NCBI RefSeq assembly: GCF_900110875.1
Contig: NZ_FOFM01000005.1
Span: forward strand, 248,001-312,000
Length of the DNA: 64,000 bases
From: Pseudovibrio axinellae
GTDB lineage: Bacteria > Pseudomonadota > Alphaproteobacteria > Rhizobiales > Stappiaceae
Reading direction: 5' to 3'
Positions 16,597 to 24,535 of the stretch are shown here, in pieces (within the stretch, counting starts at the first letter, position 1; each line of letters opens with the position of its first letter). The notes under the pieces are model-generated. The model ran no database searches and was not told the DNA's origin. It saw only the letters and a program-made list of their open reading frames with translations. The position numbers and the translations under genes were made by a program.

Positions 16597-17796
16597 TTAG
16601 CCGATCAACTGAAGAACAGACTGATTGGACTGAGCTGCCAGAGCCAGTGTAGAGGTAGCGATCTGATTCTGCGTATTCAAAGCAGAAAGGTTCGCACCTT
16701 CAAGGTTGGTATCTGCAAGAGTAAGTTTTCCAGCACCAACTTCCAAAGTATTAATTAGGTCTGCAGTAAAGTCCTGACGATTCTCAACAATGGTAAGGTT
16801 CGTGCCGAAGGTAGAAGCCTGCGAGCGGACGGTAGAAATTGCCCTATCCAACTCCTCAAGAGACTGGTCAATACCTGCAGTCGTTTCCCAAGCACCAATA
16901 GCGCTCTCCGCTACTGCTGAGCCATTAAAGCTGGCATTACCCCCGACATCAACATCAGAAGAATCAACCTGGTTAAAGGCGATACCGTTAGCGGTAGTTG
17001 CGTCCGTATCTGCGGTAGCTGAGTAGATCTCAAGCTTTCCATCTTCGATAACTGCCTTGGTACCAGACCCTAGTCCATCAATAGCAGCAATCAGGTCATC
17101 TACGGTGGTATCGGCGGCAATAGTTAACATGTCAGCCGCACCAGCTTCGTTCAAATCCGCTGTGATCTTATCTGTTACATCAAAACCATCGATATCAGTG
17201 AGCAATGTAGAACCTGAGATCTGATCGGAACCGAAGTCGATACTTGTAACCTGATAGTCACCTTCAGCCAATTCGTCGAGGAACAACCCTTCAGCACTTC
17301 CCAAATCGGTATAATCAACTGCCGAAATCGTAAGGTTTGAAGATCCATCCTCATTGAACTTTACATCAACATCGTTGCCGTCACCAGCAAGCAAGTTCTT
17401 ACCTTTATAGCCAGAATCCTTAGCGATGTCCTGAATCTGAGTACGCAGTTCGTTAAACTGTTTTTCATATACAGCGCGCTCTTCAAGATCGTCGGTCTGT
17501 GCAGCCTGATTGGCTTTTGCTTTTGCAGAGTCAAGCAAATCTGAAATTGAACTAAGTCCAGCATCAGCTGCTTCTACAGTAGATACCGACTGACCGATAT
17601 CATCCTGAAGATTAGCCAGATCAGATGCGCGAGCATTTAGACCTGATGCAGTGAAAAATGAGTTCGGATTATCAAGCGCAGAGTTAACTTCCTTACCAGT
17701 TGCAAGACGTTCCTGCGTTTGAGAAATCAATGATGCGGTATTCTGCAAGGTACTAAGATTAGAACGCACTGCAGCGGTTAGTGTAATATCAGCCAT
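16597..17796 (-). CDS. Flagellin
   Basis: Filament protein of 399 residues. The ATG at 17796 has GAAGGGAAAA upstream and gives MADITLTAAVRSNLSTLQNT, the normal flagellin N terminus; an upstream in-frame start would add 21 residues including three cysteines and is rejected. The N-terminal D0/D1 helices (about 1-150) and C-terminal D1/D0 helices (about 320-399, ending STLALAAQSNQSVLQLIG) flank a variable acidic centre rich in D, T and S. Only one flagellin gene is in this window. Upstream are a leader hairpin and a perfect CtrA-type box, and the divergent neighbour is flbT, whose family represses flagellin translation. Confidence 0.95.
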   Translation of the reverse strand: MADITLTAAVRSNLSTLQNTASLISQTQERLATGKEVNSALDNPNSFFTASGLNARASDLANLQDDIGQSVSTVEAADAGLSSISDLLDSAKAKANQAAQTDDLEERAVYEKQFNELRTQIQDIAKDSGYKGKNLLAGDGNDVDVKFNEDGSSNLTISAVDYTDLGSAEGLFLDELAEGDYQVTSIDFGSDQISGSTLLTDIDGFDVTDKITADLNEAGAADMLTIAADTTVDDLIAAIDGLGSGTKAVIEDGKLEIYSATADTDATTANGIAFNQVDSSDVDVGGNASFNGSAVAESAIGAWETTAGIDQSLEELDRAISTVRSQASTFGTNLTIVENRQDFTADLINTLEVGAGKLTLADTNLEGANLSALNTQNQIATSTLALAAQSNQSVLQLIG

Positions 17797-17823
17797 TATA
17801 TTTTCCCTTCTAGGACAATGAAT

Positions 17824-17838
17824 GACCCATCCTGGGTC
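17824..17838 (-). promoter_or_regulatory. Hairpin in flagellin 5' leader
   Basis: GACCCA-TCC-TGGGTC forms a perfect six-pair stem with a three-base loop, 28 bases upstream of the flagellin ATG and just ahead of its ribosome site. A second small stem, GGGTA-CAAT-TACCC, lies at 17872-17885. In Caulobacter FlbT acts on the flagellin mRNA 5' leader, so this is a candidate target; the binding is inferred. Confidence 0.5.
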
Positions 17839-17911
17839 ACAACTACAGCGATTACTCACTGAGTTTTAAGTGGGTACAATTACCCGTCCTACGAGTAAAG
17901 GGCTGAACCTG

Positions 17912-17926
17912 TTAATAGGACCTTAA
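17912..17926. promoter_or_regulatory. CtrA-type box upstream of flagellin
   Basis: TTAATAGGACCTTAA is a perfect TTAA-N7-TTAA match to the CtrA consensus. It begins 116 bases upstream of the flagellin start codon. Confidence 0.65.
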
Positions 17927-18242
17927 TAAATCAGAGATTGCAGCACTCGCAAAACCTACTGACAGAAACCAACATAATTAAATTTTTAATTTCAACGATT
18001 TATCGATTTGATGGCCGCCGACACACCCCCAATTTTGCCTGTGCATATTTCACAGGTTACGAGCCTTCCCTCCTTCAATCAGACCCACAATTCCAGCGCG
18101 ACTCAAGTACTTGAGCGCCATCACTCATCCCTGTGCAATACAACACACTTATTTCCACCTTTTCCGCTGAATATCATGCAAATTTTAACTAGATTAACCC
18201 TTTGGTTGCCATCATACTGAATAGTGATTTGAAGGAGGCTAT

Positions 18243-18698
18243 ATGGCACTGAAGGTTGAATTAAAGCCGGGAGAAAAACTAATTGTTGGTGAGACGCTTA
18301 TCACCAACGACAAGCAACGTGCACGCTTTTTTATTCAAGGAGATGCACCTATTCTCCGCGAAAAGGATATCCTTCTTCCAGACCATGCAAAAACGATAGC
18401 ACAACAGGTATATCTTGCAGTACAGGTTATGTACTTAAAGCAGGATATTACGGTCACGCAAAAAGTATACTTCGACATTATCGGTCAGATCCTGGAGGCC
18501 GCCCCAAGCACACGCGACCTTATCAGCGACATCAGCACAGCAATATTGCAAGAAGAGCTCTACAAAGCCCTCAAACTTGCCAAGAAACTGATTGAATATG
18601 AAAGGACTTTGATAAGTCATGTATCAACAAGCAACGCAGGCGTATCAGCAGTCCGCCAACACCTCGGTCTCGACGGACCCGAGGGCACTGGAAGCTGA
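18243..18698 (+). CDS. flbT: Flagellin mRNA regulator FlbT
   Basis: FlbT is a post-transcriptional regulator of flagellin synthesis in alphaproteobacteria. The 151-residue product starts at an ATG preceded by AAGGAGG and shows the family pattern: LKVELKPGEKLIVGETLITN at the start, then ILREKDIL, then AQQVYLAVQVMYL and a helical C-terminal half. The last 80 bases overlap the start of flaF in another frame. The order flbT-flaF is the reverse of that in Caulobacter. It is divergent from the flagellin gene, its probable target. Confidence 0.92.
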   Translation: MALKVELKPGEKLIVGETLITNDKQRARFFIQGDAPILREKDILLPDHAKTIAQQVYLAVQVMYLKQDITVTQKVYFDIIGQILEAAPSTRDLISDISTAILQEELYKALKLAKKLIEYERTLISHVSTSNAGVSAVRQHLGLDGPEGTGS

Positions 18699-19005
18699 AG
18701 CCCTGATGAAAGCTGCAGCCCGCCTTGCGGTATTACAACGCAAGTGGGACACTGTCACGCGTGAAGAGCGCAATGATGCACTGATATTCAACCGCACGCT
18801 CTGGACAGTTTTTGTGACCGACGTAACCTCTGAAACCAGCCAGCATCCGCTTGAACTTCAAAACAATATCGCCAACCTCGCACTCTTTATCTTCAACAGA
18901 ACAGTTGAGATGATGGGAGGGGCAGAGCCGAAGGCACTTGAGACGATGATCAACATCAACAAGTCTCTGGCAGCCGGCTTAAGAGGCCAAAAAGCCACCG
19001 CATAA
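18619..19005 (+). CDS. flaF: Flagellin synthesis regulator FlaF
   Basis: FlaF is needed with FlbT for flagellin production; in Caulobacter it supports flagellin translation or secretion. The 128-residue product begins MYQQATQAYQQ, the typical family start, and contains the core WDTVTREERNDALIFNRTLWTVF (about 43-65, shown in part by NRTLW) and NIANLALFIFNRTVEM. Its start lies inside flbT, 80 bases before the flbT stop, so translation of the two is linked. A bidirectional terminator follows. Confidence 0.92.
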   Translation: MYQQATQAYQQSANTSVSTDPRALEAEALMKAAARLAVLQRKWDTVTREERNDALIFNRTLWTVFVTDVTSETSQHPLELQNNIANLALFIFNRTVEMMGGAEPKALETMININKSLAAGLRGQKATA

Positions 19006-19014
19006 TATAAAAAA

Positions 19015-19037
19015 GCCTCCGTTTCAGGAGGCTTTTT
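19015..19037. terminator. Bidirectional terminator between flaF and flgL
   Basis: Stem GCCTCC (19015-19020) pairs with GGAGGC (19027-19032), with a T run after it on the plus strand and an A run before it. It can serve both convergent genes; the flgL stop is at 19039. Confidence 0.85.
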
Positions 19038-19038
19038 C

Positions 19039-20598
19039 TTATCTCAGAAAATTTGTAATACTGAGTCCCAGAAGCATGGCAGTCGCCTGATATGATGCTT
19101 CCAGATTTGTACTCAAGACAGCAATTTCCGTTCCAACCTCAGTCTTGTCGACATTCTCAAGGCCAGTCAGAGTATTTTGATAGGAAAGCGTAAGCTGATC
19201 TTGGCGATCAACAGTGCGGGACAGCGTCGCATTCACCACCGACATCTCCACAGCCACACTCTGCACACCCGAGTTTGTATTACCTGAAGCAGAGAGGGCG
19301 TCCTCACTACGTTCTGCTAAGGTACTGTAATAGCTAATAGCTAGCGCTTCACTCTCAGGGTCATCCGGCACCGCTGCTGTAAAGTCTGCAGCTATAAACA
19401 CTGCCATATTCTGCAGAAGCTCTGAGAACTCAGATTCATTTGCACGCGCGCCATATTCCACGCTCACATCATCGTCAATCTGCACAATTTTGTCGGAACG
19501 CGGGTCACTGTCATCATCATAGCCAGTATACCACTCCACCAAAAGGTCAGTTGCAGTTTCATAGCCCGAACCGTCTGCCAACGGCACCAGCGGAGCCGGA
19601 TCAGGACGCCCATGGTTGCCAAAAAACTCTTCACCTGCCTGAATATCAGCAACAGCACGCAGATCTGTCTGGGCGATATCACTGATCGCCGCATCAAAAG
19701 CAGCCTTCGCATTTTGAGCACTTTCAAGGGTGGGATCTGTCCCAGTCCCAATCAGGAACGTCCCACTACCTGCTTCCGTGTCGTCCGTTGCCGTCAACTG
19801 GATCACCTTTGTCGTCCCGTCAGGCAACCCCAGCTCAACCTCAATCACATCCCCAACAACCGGTGTATCAGTAAACTCAAACACCCCCTGCACGCCTTCA
19901 GGATTGGCCGGATCAGTCAGGTCCTCAGGCACAACTGACGTCGTAACGTCTGGTGAAGTCGCAGAAATGGAGTTGATGGTGAACCCGAAACCCTCAACAT
20001 TGTCCTGCTGAAGCGTCAGCGTCGGTACGCCGCTAGGTGCCGTAACATTGGATTCAATGCGGCCATTTTCGGAAGTACCCATATGAGCATTCTCATAACG
20101 CTCCATAAGCTCCTTCAGGCCGAGCTGTCCATTCTGCCCGTCCATAATGACATCCATCGAAGCCACCGGCGGCTCAGTCGCCCCAAGGCCGCCAAACAGA
20201 TAGTAGCCGTTCACCTCAGAATTAAGCACCGAGATGGTCTCAAGCATCATAATTTCAGTTGCTTGCTGGCTCGTCGTTTGCCCACTGGTAGTCAGCGTAT
20301 AGTTGTTGTCATCAATGGCACTCACACTTTCAGAACGCATCTGTTCCATGTGTTCCAGAGATTCGCCCATAACCTCCAACTGGATGCTCGCCAGCGTGTT
20401 GGAATCCTCATAAACCTCAATGCTGGAGATCTCGCGTCGCAGCTCAAGCGCCATACGAGAATCTGCACTAATGCCGCCATACGTCTGCGACTTTAATCCA
20501 GACGCTAATTGAACAGACTTATTCTCCAACTGCGCTTTCTGCTGCATAAGGAGGTCAAGCATATAACTATGAGATTTTGAATAACCAATTGTAGTCAT
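19039..20598 (-). CDS. flgL: Flagellar hook-filament junction protein FlgL
   Basis: FlgL (HAP3) joins the hook to the filament. The 519-residue product has flagellin-like N- and C-terminal helices: KSHSYMLDLLMQQKAQLENK near the start and TEIAVLSTNLEASYQATAMLL at the end. The centre (about 170-420) is long, acidic and variable, making the protein larger than enteric FlgL. It starts 26 bases after the flgK stop and is the last gene of flgE-flgK-flgL. Its lack of a full flagellin D0 signature and its position next to flgK separate it from a second flagellin. Confidence 0.9.
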   Translation of the reverse strand: MTTIGYSKSHSYMLDLLMQQKAQLENKSVQLASGLKSQTYGGISADSRMALELRREISSIEVYEDSNTLASIQLEVMGESLEHMEQMRSESVSAIDDNNYTLTTSGQTTSQQATEIMMLETISVLNSEVNGYYLFGGLGATEPPVASMDVIMDGQNGQLGLKELMERYENAHMGTSENGRIESNVTAPSGVPTLTLQQDNVEGFGFTINSISATSPDVTTSVVPEDLTDPANPEGVQGVFEFTDTPVVGDVIEVELGLPDGTTKVIQLTATDDTEAGSGTFLIGTGTDPTLESAQNAKAAFDAAISDIAQTDLRAVADIQAGEEFFGNHGRPDPAPLVPLADGSGYETATDLLVEWYTGYDDDSDPRSDKIVQIDDDVSVEYGARANESEFSELLQNMAVFIAADFTAAVPDDPESEALAISYYSTLAERSEDALSASGNTNSGVQSVAVEMSVVNATLSRTVDRQDQLTLSYQNTLTGLENVDKTEVGTEIAVLSTNLEASYQATAMLLGLSITNFLR

Positions 20599-20624
20599 AA
20601 GGAAAACCCGATCCTAAAAGGACA

Positions 20625-22469
20625 CTACGCTATTGAAAAGAGAGTATCATAGATTTCGTCGATTGCAGTCAAGACACGCGCATTTGCAGCATAAGCATTC
20701 TGCAATTCGGTAAGTTTCACGAGTTCTTCGTCCACATCGACCTTGTAGCTGTTTTCATAGGCAACTTGAGCAATGCTGGTCACAGTACCACTGTTGAGCT
20801 CCGCAGTTGCCGCCGCGCTCGCAATCTGACTTTGCTTCGCCACCGTCTCAATCGCAAAATCTGATATTGTTCCGACATACGGAGAATTTTTGGCACCAAT
20901 CCCTGAACTTGGAGAGAAAATGAACTCCGTTTGAGTCAGTCGATCTTTCAAGAGACTTACGCGCTCAGAACTTGGATCATCACCGCCGCCCACCAGAAGG
21001 CTTGGATCATTCAGCACAGCAAGATTAATTACCATGCGTTGCGCAAACCCTTCTTCCTGCCCCCCATCTTCCAGCGCCCCGGTATAGGGTATGCCGCCAT
21101 CTTTGGAATCCATAAAGAGAGGAATTTCCGAACCATCCTCGGCTGTCACTGTTCGCGTATTTTTTGCTATAAGGCCAGTTATTTCAATCGTACCGGAACT
21201 GGTTGGCGTCAAGATGCTCAGCTCACCACTGGCATCAACGGAAACATCGAACCCAGTCCCCAAAGCACTCGAGATCTGGCTTTCCAGCGAGGCGGTTGTT
21301 GCAGGGATCACAATCCCATGAACGATATCGTCGGAGTCAGCTGTCACATCAGAGGAAAGCGGCAAAAGACTTGCATCTGTAACAGCCACAAAGCTGACCT
21401 TACGCAGCTCTCCATTGACTTCAAACTCAAGTTCAATCGTATCACCGGACGACATGAGATTAGAGGTGTCAACACTCATACCAGTTGCAGCAGGAGGAAC
21501 GCCGCCATCATCTGCAGCAACGCCTTCACTGACCTGCTGAGACAATGCAAGCGCCATCTGGCTTGCCAACTCATCCAGACGAGCCTGCGTTTCAGGCAGG
21601 GTCGTGTCACGCAGCTCCACCAACGCACCAATACTGCCACTTTGCAGGTCATACTGGGAGAGCGTCATCACAGAACCAGAAGGCGACACCAGCTCAATCG
21701 GGTTCCCTTCCACGCCCACCCCAAGAGTTGGACTGGCAGTAAATTTCAATTCAGAAGCACGGCCATCGTAAAGCGTCAAACCGGTGGGTGTTGTAATACC
21801 CAACAGACCATCATCACCAACGCTGATCTCAACATCCATCTTCTCAGTCAGCGCATGCAGCTGCACATCCAACTGATCTTCCAGATGAACCGTTGAACGC
21901 CCCGCAGACCGCTCAGCCACAATACTATCTTCCAGGCTCTCAATTTCCTGAAGGAGAGAATTGACCTTACTCACTTCATCAGCAATTGAAGCGTCAGAAT
22001 CCCGGCGCAGCTCCTGCACTTCCTCAGCGGAGTTGTTGATTACATTGGTCAGTTCAACAGCTGCACTCACGGCAACTTCTTGAGTACTTTGAGAGCTCGG
22101 ATCCGTCGCCAATGCCGTTAACGCATTCGTGAAGTCGTTCATGAGACTTGGGATAGAGGATGCATCCCCAACGACCCCGAACATTTGGTCCAACCGCTCG
22201 ATATAGTCGTTGTACTGCGTTGCAAACGAAAAATCGCTCAAACTCTCCCAATAAGAAGACTGCAGCTGGGTATTGACCTGCCGGGTGACTTGGTTAGTCA
22301 AGACAGAGGAGGTCGAACCCGTTGAATTGTAGACTTCTGTGCCGACAATCGTCTTGAGCGTATATCCATCAACATTCGCATTCGCGATGTTTTGTGATGT
22401 GACCACAAGCTGCGCTTTTGTAAGCGACAAGCCCGACATCGCCGCATTAAGAGCTGAACTCAGTCCCAT
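20625..22469 (-). CDS. flgK: Flagellar hook-associated protein FlgK
   Basis: FlgK (HAP1) is the first hook-filament junction protein. The 614-residue product begins MGLSSALNAAMSGLSLTKAQ followed by TSQNIANANVDGYTL, the axial protein motif, and ends in the helix ELVKLTELQNAYAANARVLT. The middle contains a variable acidic domain. It follows flgE after 55 bases that hold a hairpin, and precedes flgL. GGGGAG lies upstream of the ATG. Identity is secure. Confidence 0.95.
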   Translation of the reverse strand: MGLSSALNAAMSGLSLTKAQLVVTSQNIANANVDGYTLKTIVGTEVYNSTGSTSSVLTNQVTRQVNTQLQSSYWESLSDFSFATQYNDYIERLDQMFGVVGDASSIPSLMNDFTNALTALATDPSSQSTQEVAVSAAVELTNVINNSAEEVQELRRDSDASIADEVSKVNSLLQEIESLEDSIVAERSAGRSTVHLEDQLDVQLHALTEKMDVEISVGDDGLLGITTPTGLTLYDGRASELKFTASPTLGVGVEGNPIELVSPSGSVMTLSQYDLQSGSIGALVELRDTTLPETQARLDELASQMALALSQQVSEGVAADDGGVPPAATGMSVDTSNLMSSGDTIELEFEVNGELRKVSFVAVTDASLLPLSSDVTADSDDIVHGIVIPATTASLESQISSALGTGFDVSVDASGELSILTPTSSGTIEITGLIAKNTRTVTAEDGSEIPLFMDSKDGGIPYTGALEDGGQEEGFAQRMVINLAVLNDPSLLVGGGDDPSSERVSLLKDRLTQTEFIFSPSSGIGAKNSPYVGTISDFAIETVAKQSQIASAAATAELNSGTVTSIAQVAYENSYKVDVDEELVKLTELQNAYAANARVLTAIDEIYDTLFSIA

Positions 22470-22488
22470 GCCTTAACTCCCCAAAGCA

Positions 22489-22514
22489 ATGAGGCAGACA
22501 ACCGCCTGCCTCAT
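22489..22514 (-). promoter_or_regulatory. Intercistronic hairpin between flgE and flgK
   Basis: ATGAGGCAG (22489-22497) pairs perfectly with CTGCCTCAT (22506-22514) around an eight-base loop. There is no T run, so it is more likely an RNA-processing or partial attenuation site that lowers flgK-flgL relative to flgE than a full terminator. Confidence 0.45.
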
Positions 22515-22524
22515 ACACAACAGA

Positions 22525-24207
22525 TTATCGAACGATATTAAGGACCGTATCCAGCATCTCGTTTGCAGTAGATAGAACCTTGGAGTTCGCTGAATAAGCC
22601 TGCTGGGTGATAATCAGCTTAGAGAACTCCTCTGCGATATCAGCATTCGAGCTTTCAAGCGCATTTGAGCGGATCGTTGCACCGCTGTCAAAATCAGGTT
22701 CACCAGATGTGGATGTCGCTGAGAATGCAGCACCGTCTACCCGTTGCAGTTCCTGCTCCGCAGAAAAAGTGGCTATAGCAACCTTAAACAACTGCTGAGA
22801 TTTGTCATTGGAATACATCCCAATAACATTACCTTCCGCATCAACCATGATATCTTGCAAGGCACCTGATGGATAACCGTCCTGCTCAACATCAATACTC
22901 GTGGCGGTGCCAATGGTATCTTCATATTGGGTCAGGGTATCCAAGCCAAAGTTAAAGCTTATATCACCCGCGCTGACGCCATTCACCTCTAGATCAGTCA
23001 CATCAACGACGCCTGAAGCTGGCGTAATCAGACGCCCTCCAGCATCAAAAGTCATATCACTGATGGCTTCCCAGGCAACCTCGTCACCAGAAGCACTTGG
23101 ATCAGTGTTGTAATAAAGTGTCCAGTTATTCTCCGCGTTCAGCGCCCAGCGCATCTCCACGTTGATAGCGGTACCATTGTTATCGTATAAGGTAACCTGA
23201 CCGCCCGAGATGGAAGAGCTTATAAACTCATCAGCTTTATCTGCGGTCACCACGGTTCGATCAACCGTACCGCCAGCAGTCAGCGGCTGGGCTGTCAAGT
23301 TCATACTAACAAGACTGGCAGGCGGAGTAGCGCTTGCCTGTGTCACCTGAAGATCATCGAATGATGAGATACTGATTTCCCCGGTACTTGTGAGCTCAGC
23401 GGTGACGCCATGCATACTATTCAACTGGTCCAGCAACTCTTGAACAGTGGTGTCAGCATCAATATCGAAAGTCACATCATCATTCAGGTTCAGGCTAAGC
23501 GTAAGAGTATCGCCAGCGATAAACTGGGTAGAATCCGCTAGTTTATCAGTAGCCGTTAAAGCGACAGGAGGAACCATACCATCATTCAAGGCAGGCGTCG
23601 TTTGAGTATCAGGATCGGAAAACACTCCCAAGTCCACATACTGCGAATTCTCGATCTCTTCGTCATAGTTGCCTGTGGTTGGTGTAGAAGGCAGGTTTGC
23701 CTGATATTCAACCTCGGTGGACGCTTCCGCTGGCATCGGGGTGTCAGATATCTGTATCGGCTCCGACTGGTCACCAACCGCACCCGTCGCTGGATTAATG
23801 GGATAGCCCTGCAAGAAATAACCAGCAGAGTTTACCAGATAACCCTCAGTATCCATCACAAAGTCACCCGCACGAGTGTAGTAACTCTCAGGCGTTTGCT
23901 GTGTCAGACCATCATTGTTTGTGACTAGAAAATAACCAGATCCATTGATAGCCATGTAGGTATTACTATCCGCAGATGTGATATCGCCAGCTAGGTAATT
24001 CGTCGCCCGTGAACTCGCCATAACGGTGCCCGCAACCTGCTCACTCTGATTATTACCAGAGCTCGCCACAAGGTCCGAAAAGCTTGTATCCAAACGCTTG
24101 TAACCAGTCGTAGAAGAGTTTGCTACGTTGCCGGAAATATTCTCCAGCGCTGTAGACTGTGCTTCCAAACCAGTCGTCGCAGCATTAATTGCACCATAAA
24201 TACTCAT
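22525..24207 (-). CDS. flgE: Flagellar hook protein FlgE
   Basis: FlgE is the hook subunit. The ATG at 24207 (MSIYGAINAATTGLEAQS) is chosen because AGGTGGG lies just upstream; an in-frame GTG nine bases earlier would sit inside that site. The 560 residues contain the axial motif GNVANSSTTGYKRLDTSFSD, the FlgE/F/G core, a long Thr/Asp-rich D2 domain (about 200-430), and the terminal helix SKLIITQQAYSANSKVLSTA. It is the first gene of flgE-flgK-flgL and has the best sigma-54 promoter in the window. Confidence 0.95.
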   Translation of the reverse strand: MSIYGAINAATTGLEAQSTALENISGNVANSSTTGYKRLDTSFSDLVASSGNNQSEQVAGTVMASSRATNYLAGDITSADSNTYMAINGSGYFLVTNNDGLTQQTPESYYTRAGDFVMDTEGYLVNSAGYFLQGYPINPATGAVGDQSEPIQISDTPMPAEASTEVEYQANLPSTPTTGNYDEEIENSQYVDLGVFSDPDTQTTPALNDGMVPPVALTATDKLADSTQFIAGDTLTLSLNLNDDVTFDIDADTTVQELLDQLNSMHGVTAELTSTGEISISSFDDLQVTQASATPPASLVSMNLTAQPLTAGGTVDRTVVTADKADEFISSSISGGQVTLYDNNGTAINVEMRWALNAENNWTLYYNTDPSASGDEVAWEAISDMTFDAGGRLITPASGVVDVTDLEVNGVSAGDISFNFGLDTLTQYEDTIGTATSIDVEQDGYPSGALQDIMVDAEGNVIGMYSNDKSQQLFKVAIATFSAEQELQRVDGAAFSATSTSGEPDFDSGATIRSNALESSNADIAEEFSKLIITQQAYSANSKVLSTANEMLDTVLNIVR

Positions 24208-24265
24208 CGAGCCCACCTAAATTCAAAACTCACCGAAGCTGTCGCAGCCTTTTGCAGACAAAATA

Positions 24266-24281
24266 AGCAACTTACGTGCCA
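24266..24281 (-). promoter_or_regulatory. Sigma-54 promoter of flgE operon
   Basis: On the minus strand TGGCACGTAAGTTGCT matches the sigma-54 consensus TGGCACG-N4-TTGCW at every fixed position. The predicted transcription start is near 24255, giving a leader of about 48 bases before flgE. Confidence 0.85.
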
Positions 24282-24326
24282 ACTTTAACAGAGTTAATTC
24301 TCAATATATTTCAATTACTTGAGATC

Positions 24327-24341
24327 TTAATCCTCTATTAA
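24327..24341. promoter_or_regulatory. CtrA-type box upstream of flgE
   Basis: TTAATCCTCTATTAA is a perfect TTAA-N7-TTAA, followed by CC. It starts 120 bases from the flgE start codon and about 46 bases beyond the -24 element, where an activator or repressor of the sigma-54 promoter could bind. Confidence 0.65.
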
Positions 24342-24357
24342 CCATGGGATACGCTGC

Positions 24358-24390
24358 CCTTACTCGGCAATTAACTCGCCTTACTCGGCA
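24358..24390. repeat. 12-base direct repeat in the flgE/moxR spacer
   Basis: CCTTACTCGGCA occurs at 24358-24369 and 24379-24390, 21 bases apart start to start, or two helical turns. It lies 77-125 bases upstream of the flgE sigma-54 element, the usual place for an enhancer-binding activator such as FlbD. It could equally serve the divergent moxR gene. Confidence 0.5.
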
Positions 24391-24535
24391 TATAATTCCC
24401 AGGTAGGTAAAAGAATCCACATGAAGCCGCTAAAGCGGAAGATAAGCCCAATGGCGCACACTCGCAGGTATTGCCCAATAGCTATCAAGAGATTAGTGTT
24501 TTCGCCAAATCACGATGTTTAAGCAGGATTTAGCA

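Larger units (their letters stand above)
17797..18242. other. Divergent flagellin/flbT promoter region
   Basis: This 446-base region contains the flagellin leader with hairpins at 17824-17838 and 17872-17885 and a CtrA-type box at 17912-17926. The half towards flbT has AT-rich tracts but no promoter I can name; flbT itself has AAGGAGG just before its start. A frame of about 70 codons at 18008-18220 has no family features and is not called. Confidence 0.6.
24208..24535. other. Divergent flgE/moxR regulatory region
   Basis: This 328-base spacer carries, from the flgE side outward, a sigma-54 element (24266-24281), a TTAA-N5-TTAA pair (24285-24297), a perfect CtrA-type box (24327-24341) and a 12-base direct repeat (24358-24390). 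Nothing recognisable marks the promoter of the moxR gene, which has AGGA eight bases before its ATG. Confidence 0.6.

Noticed and set aside
16305-16652. A plus-strand frame of 115 codons between the FlaG-like and flagellin genes
   Set aside because: It starts inside a terminator, runs through short repeats, ends inside flagellin, and has skewed composition with no family features.
17942-17960. GG-N10-GC on the minus strand upstream of flagellin as a sigma-54 promoter
   Set aside because: Only the GG and GC core fits; the rest of the -24 element does not, so it is not called.
18008-18220. A plus-strand frame of 70 codons in the flagellin/flbT spacer
   Set aside because: No ribosome site and no recognisable feature; composition fits non-coding DNA.
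19039-20598. A second flagellin gene
   Set aside because: It has flagellin-like ends, but its position directly after flgK and its N-terminal pattern fit FlgL.
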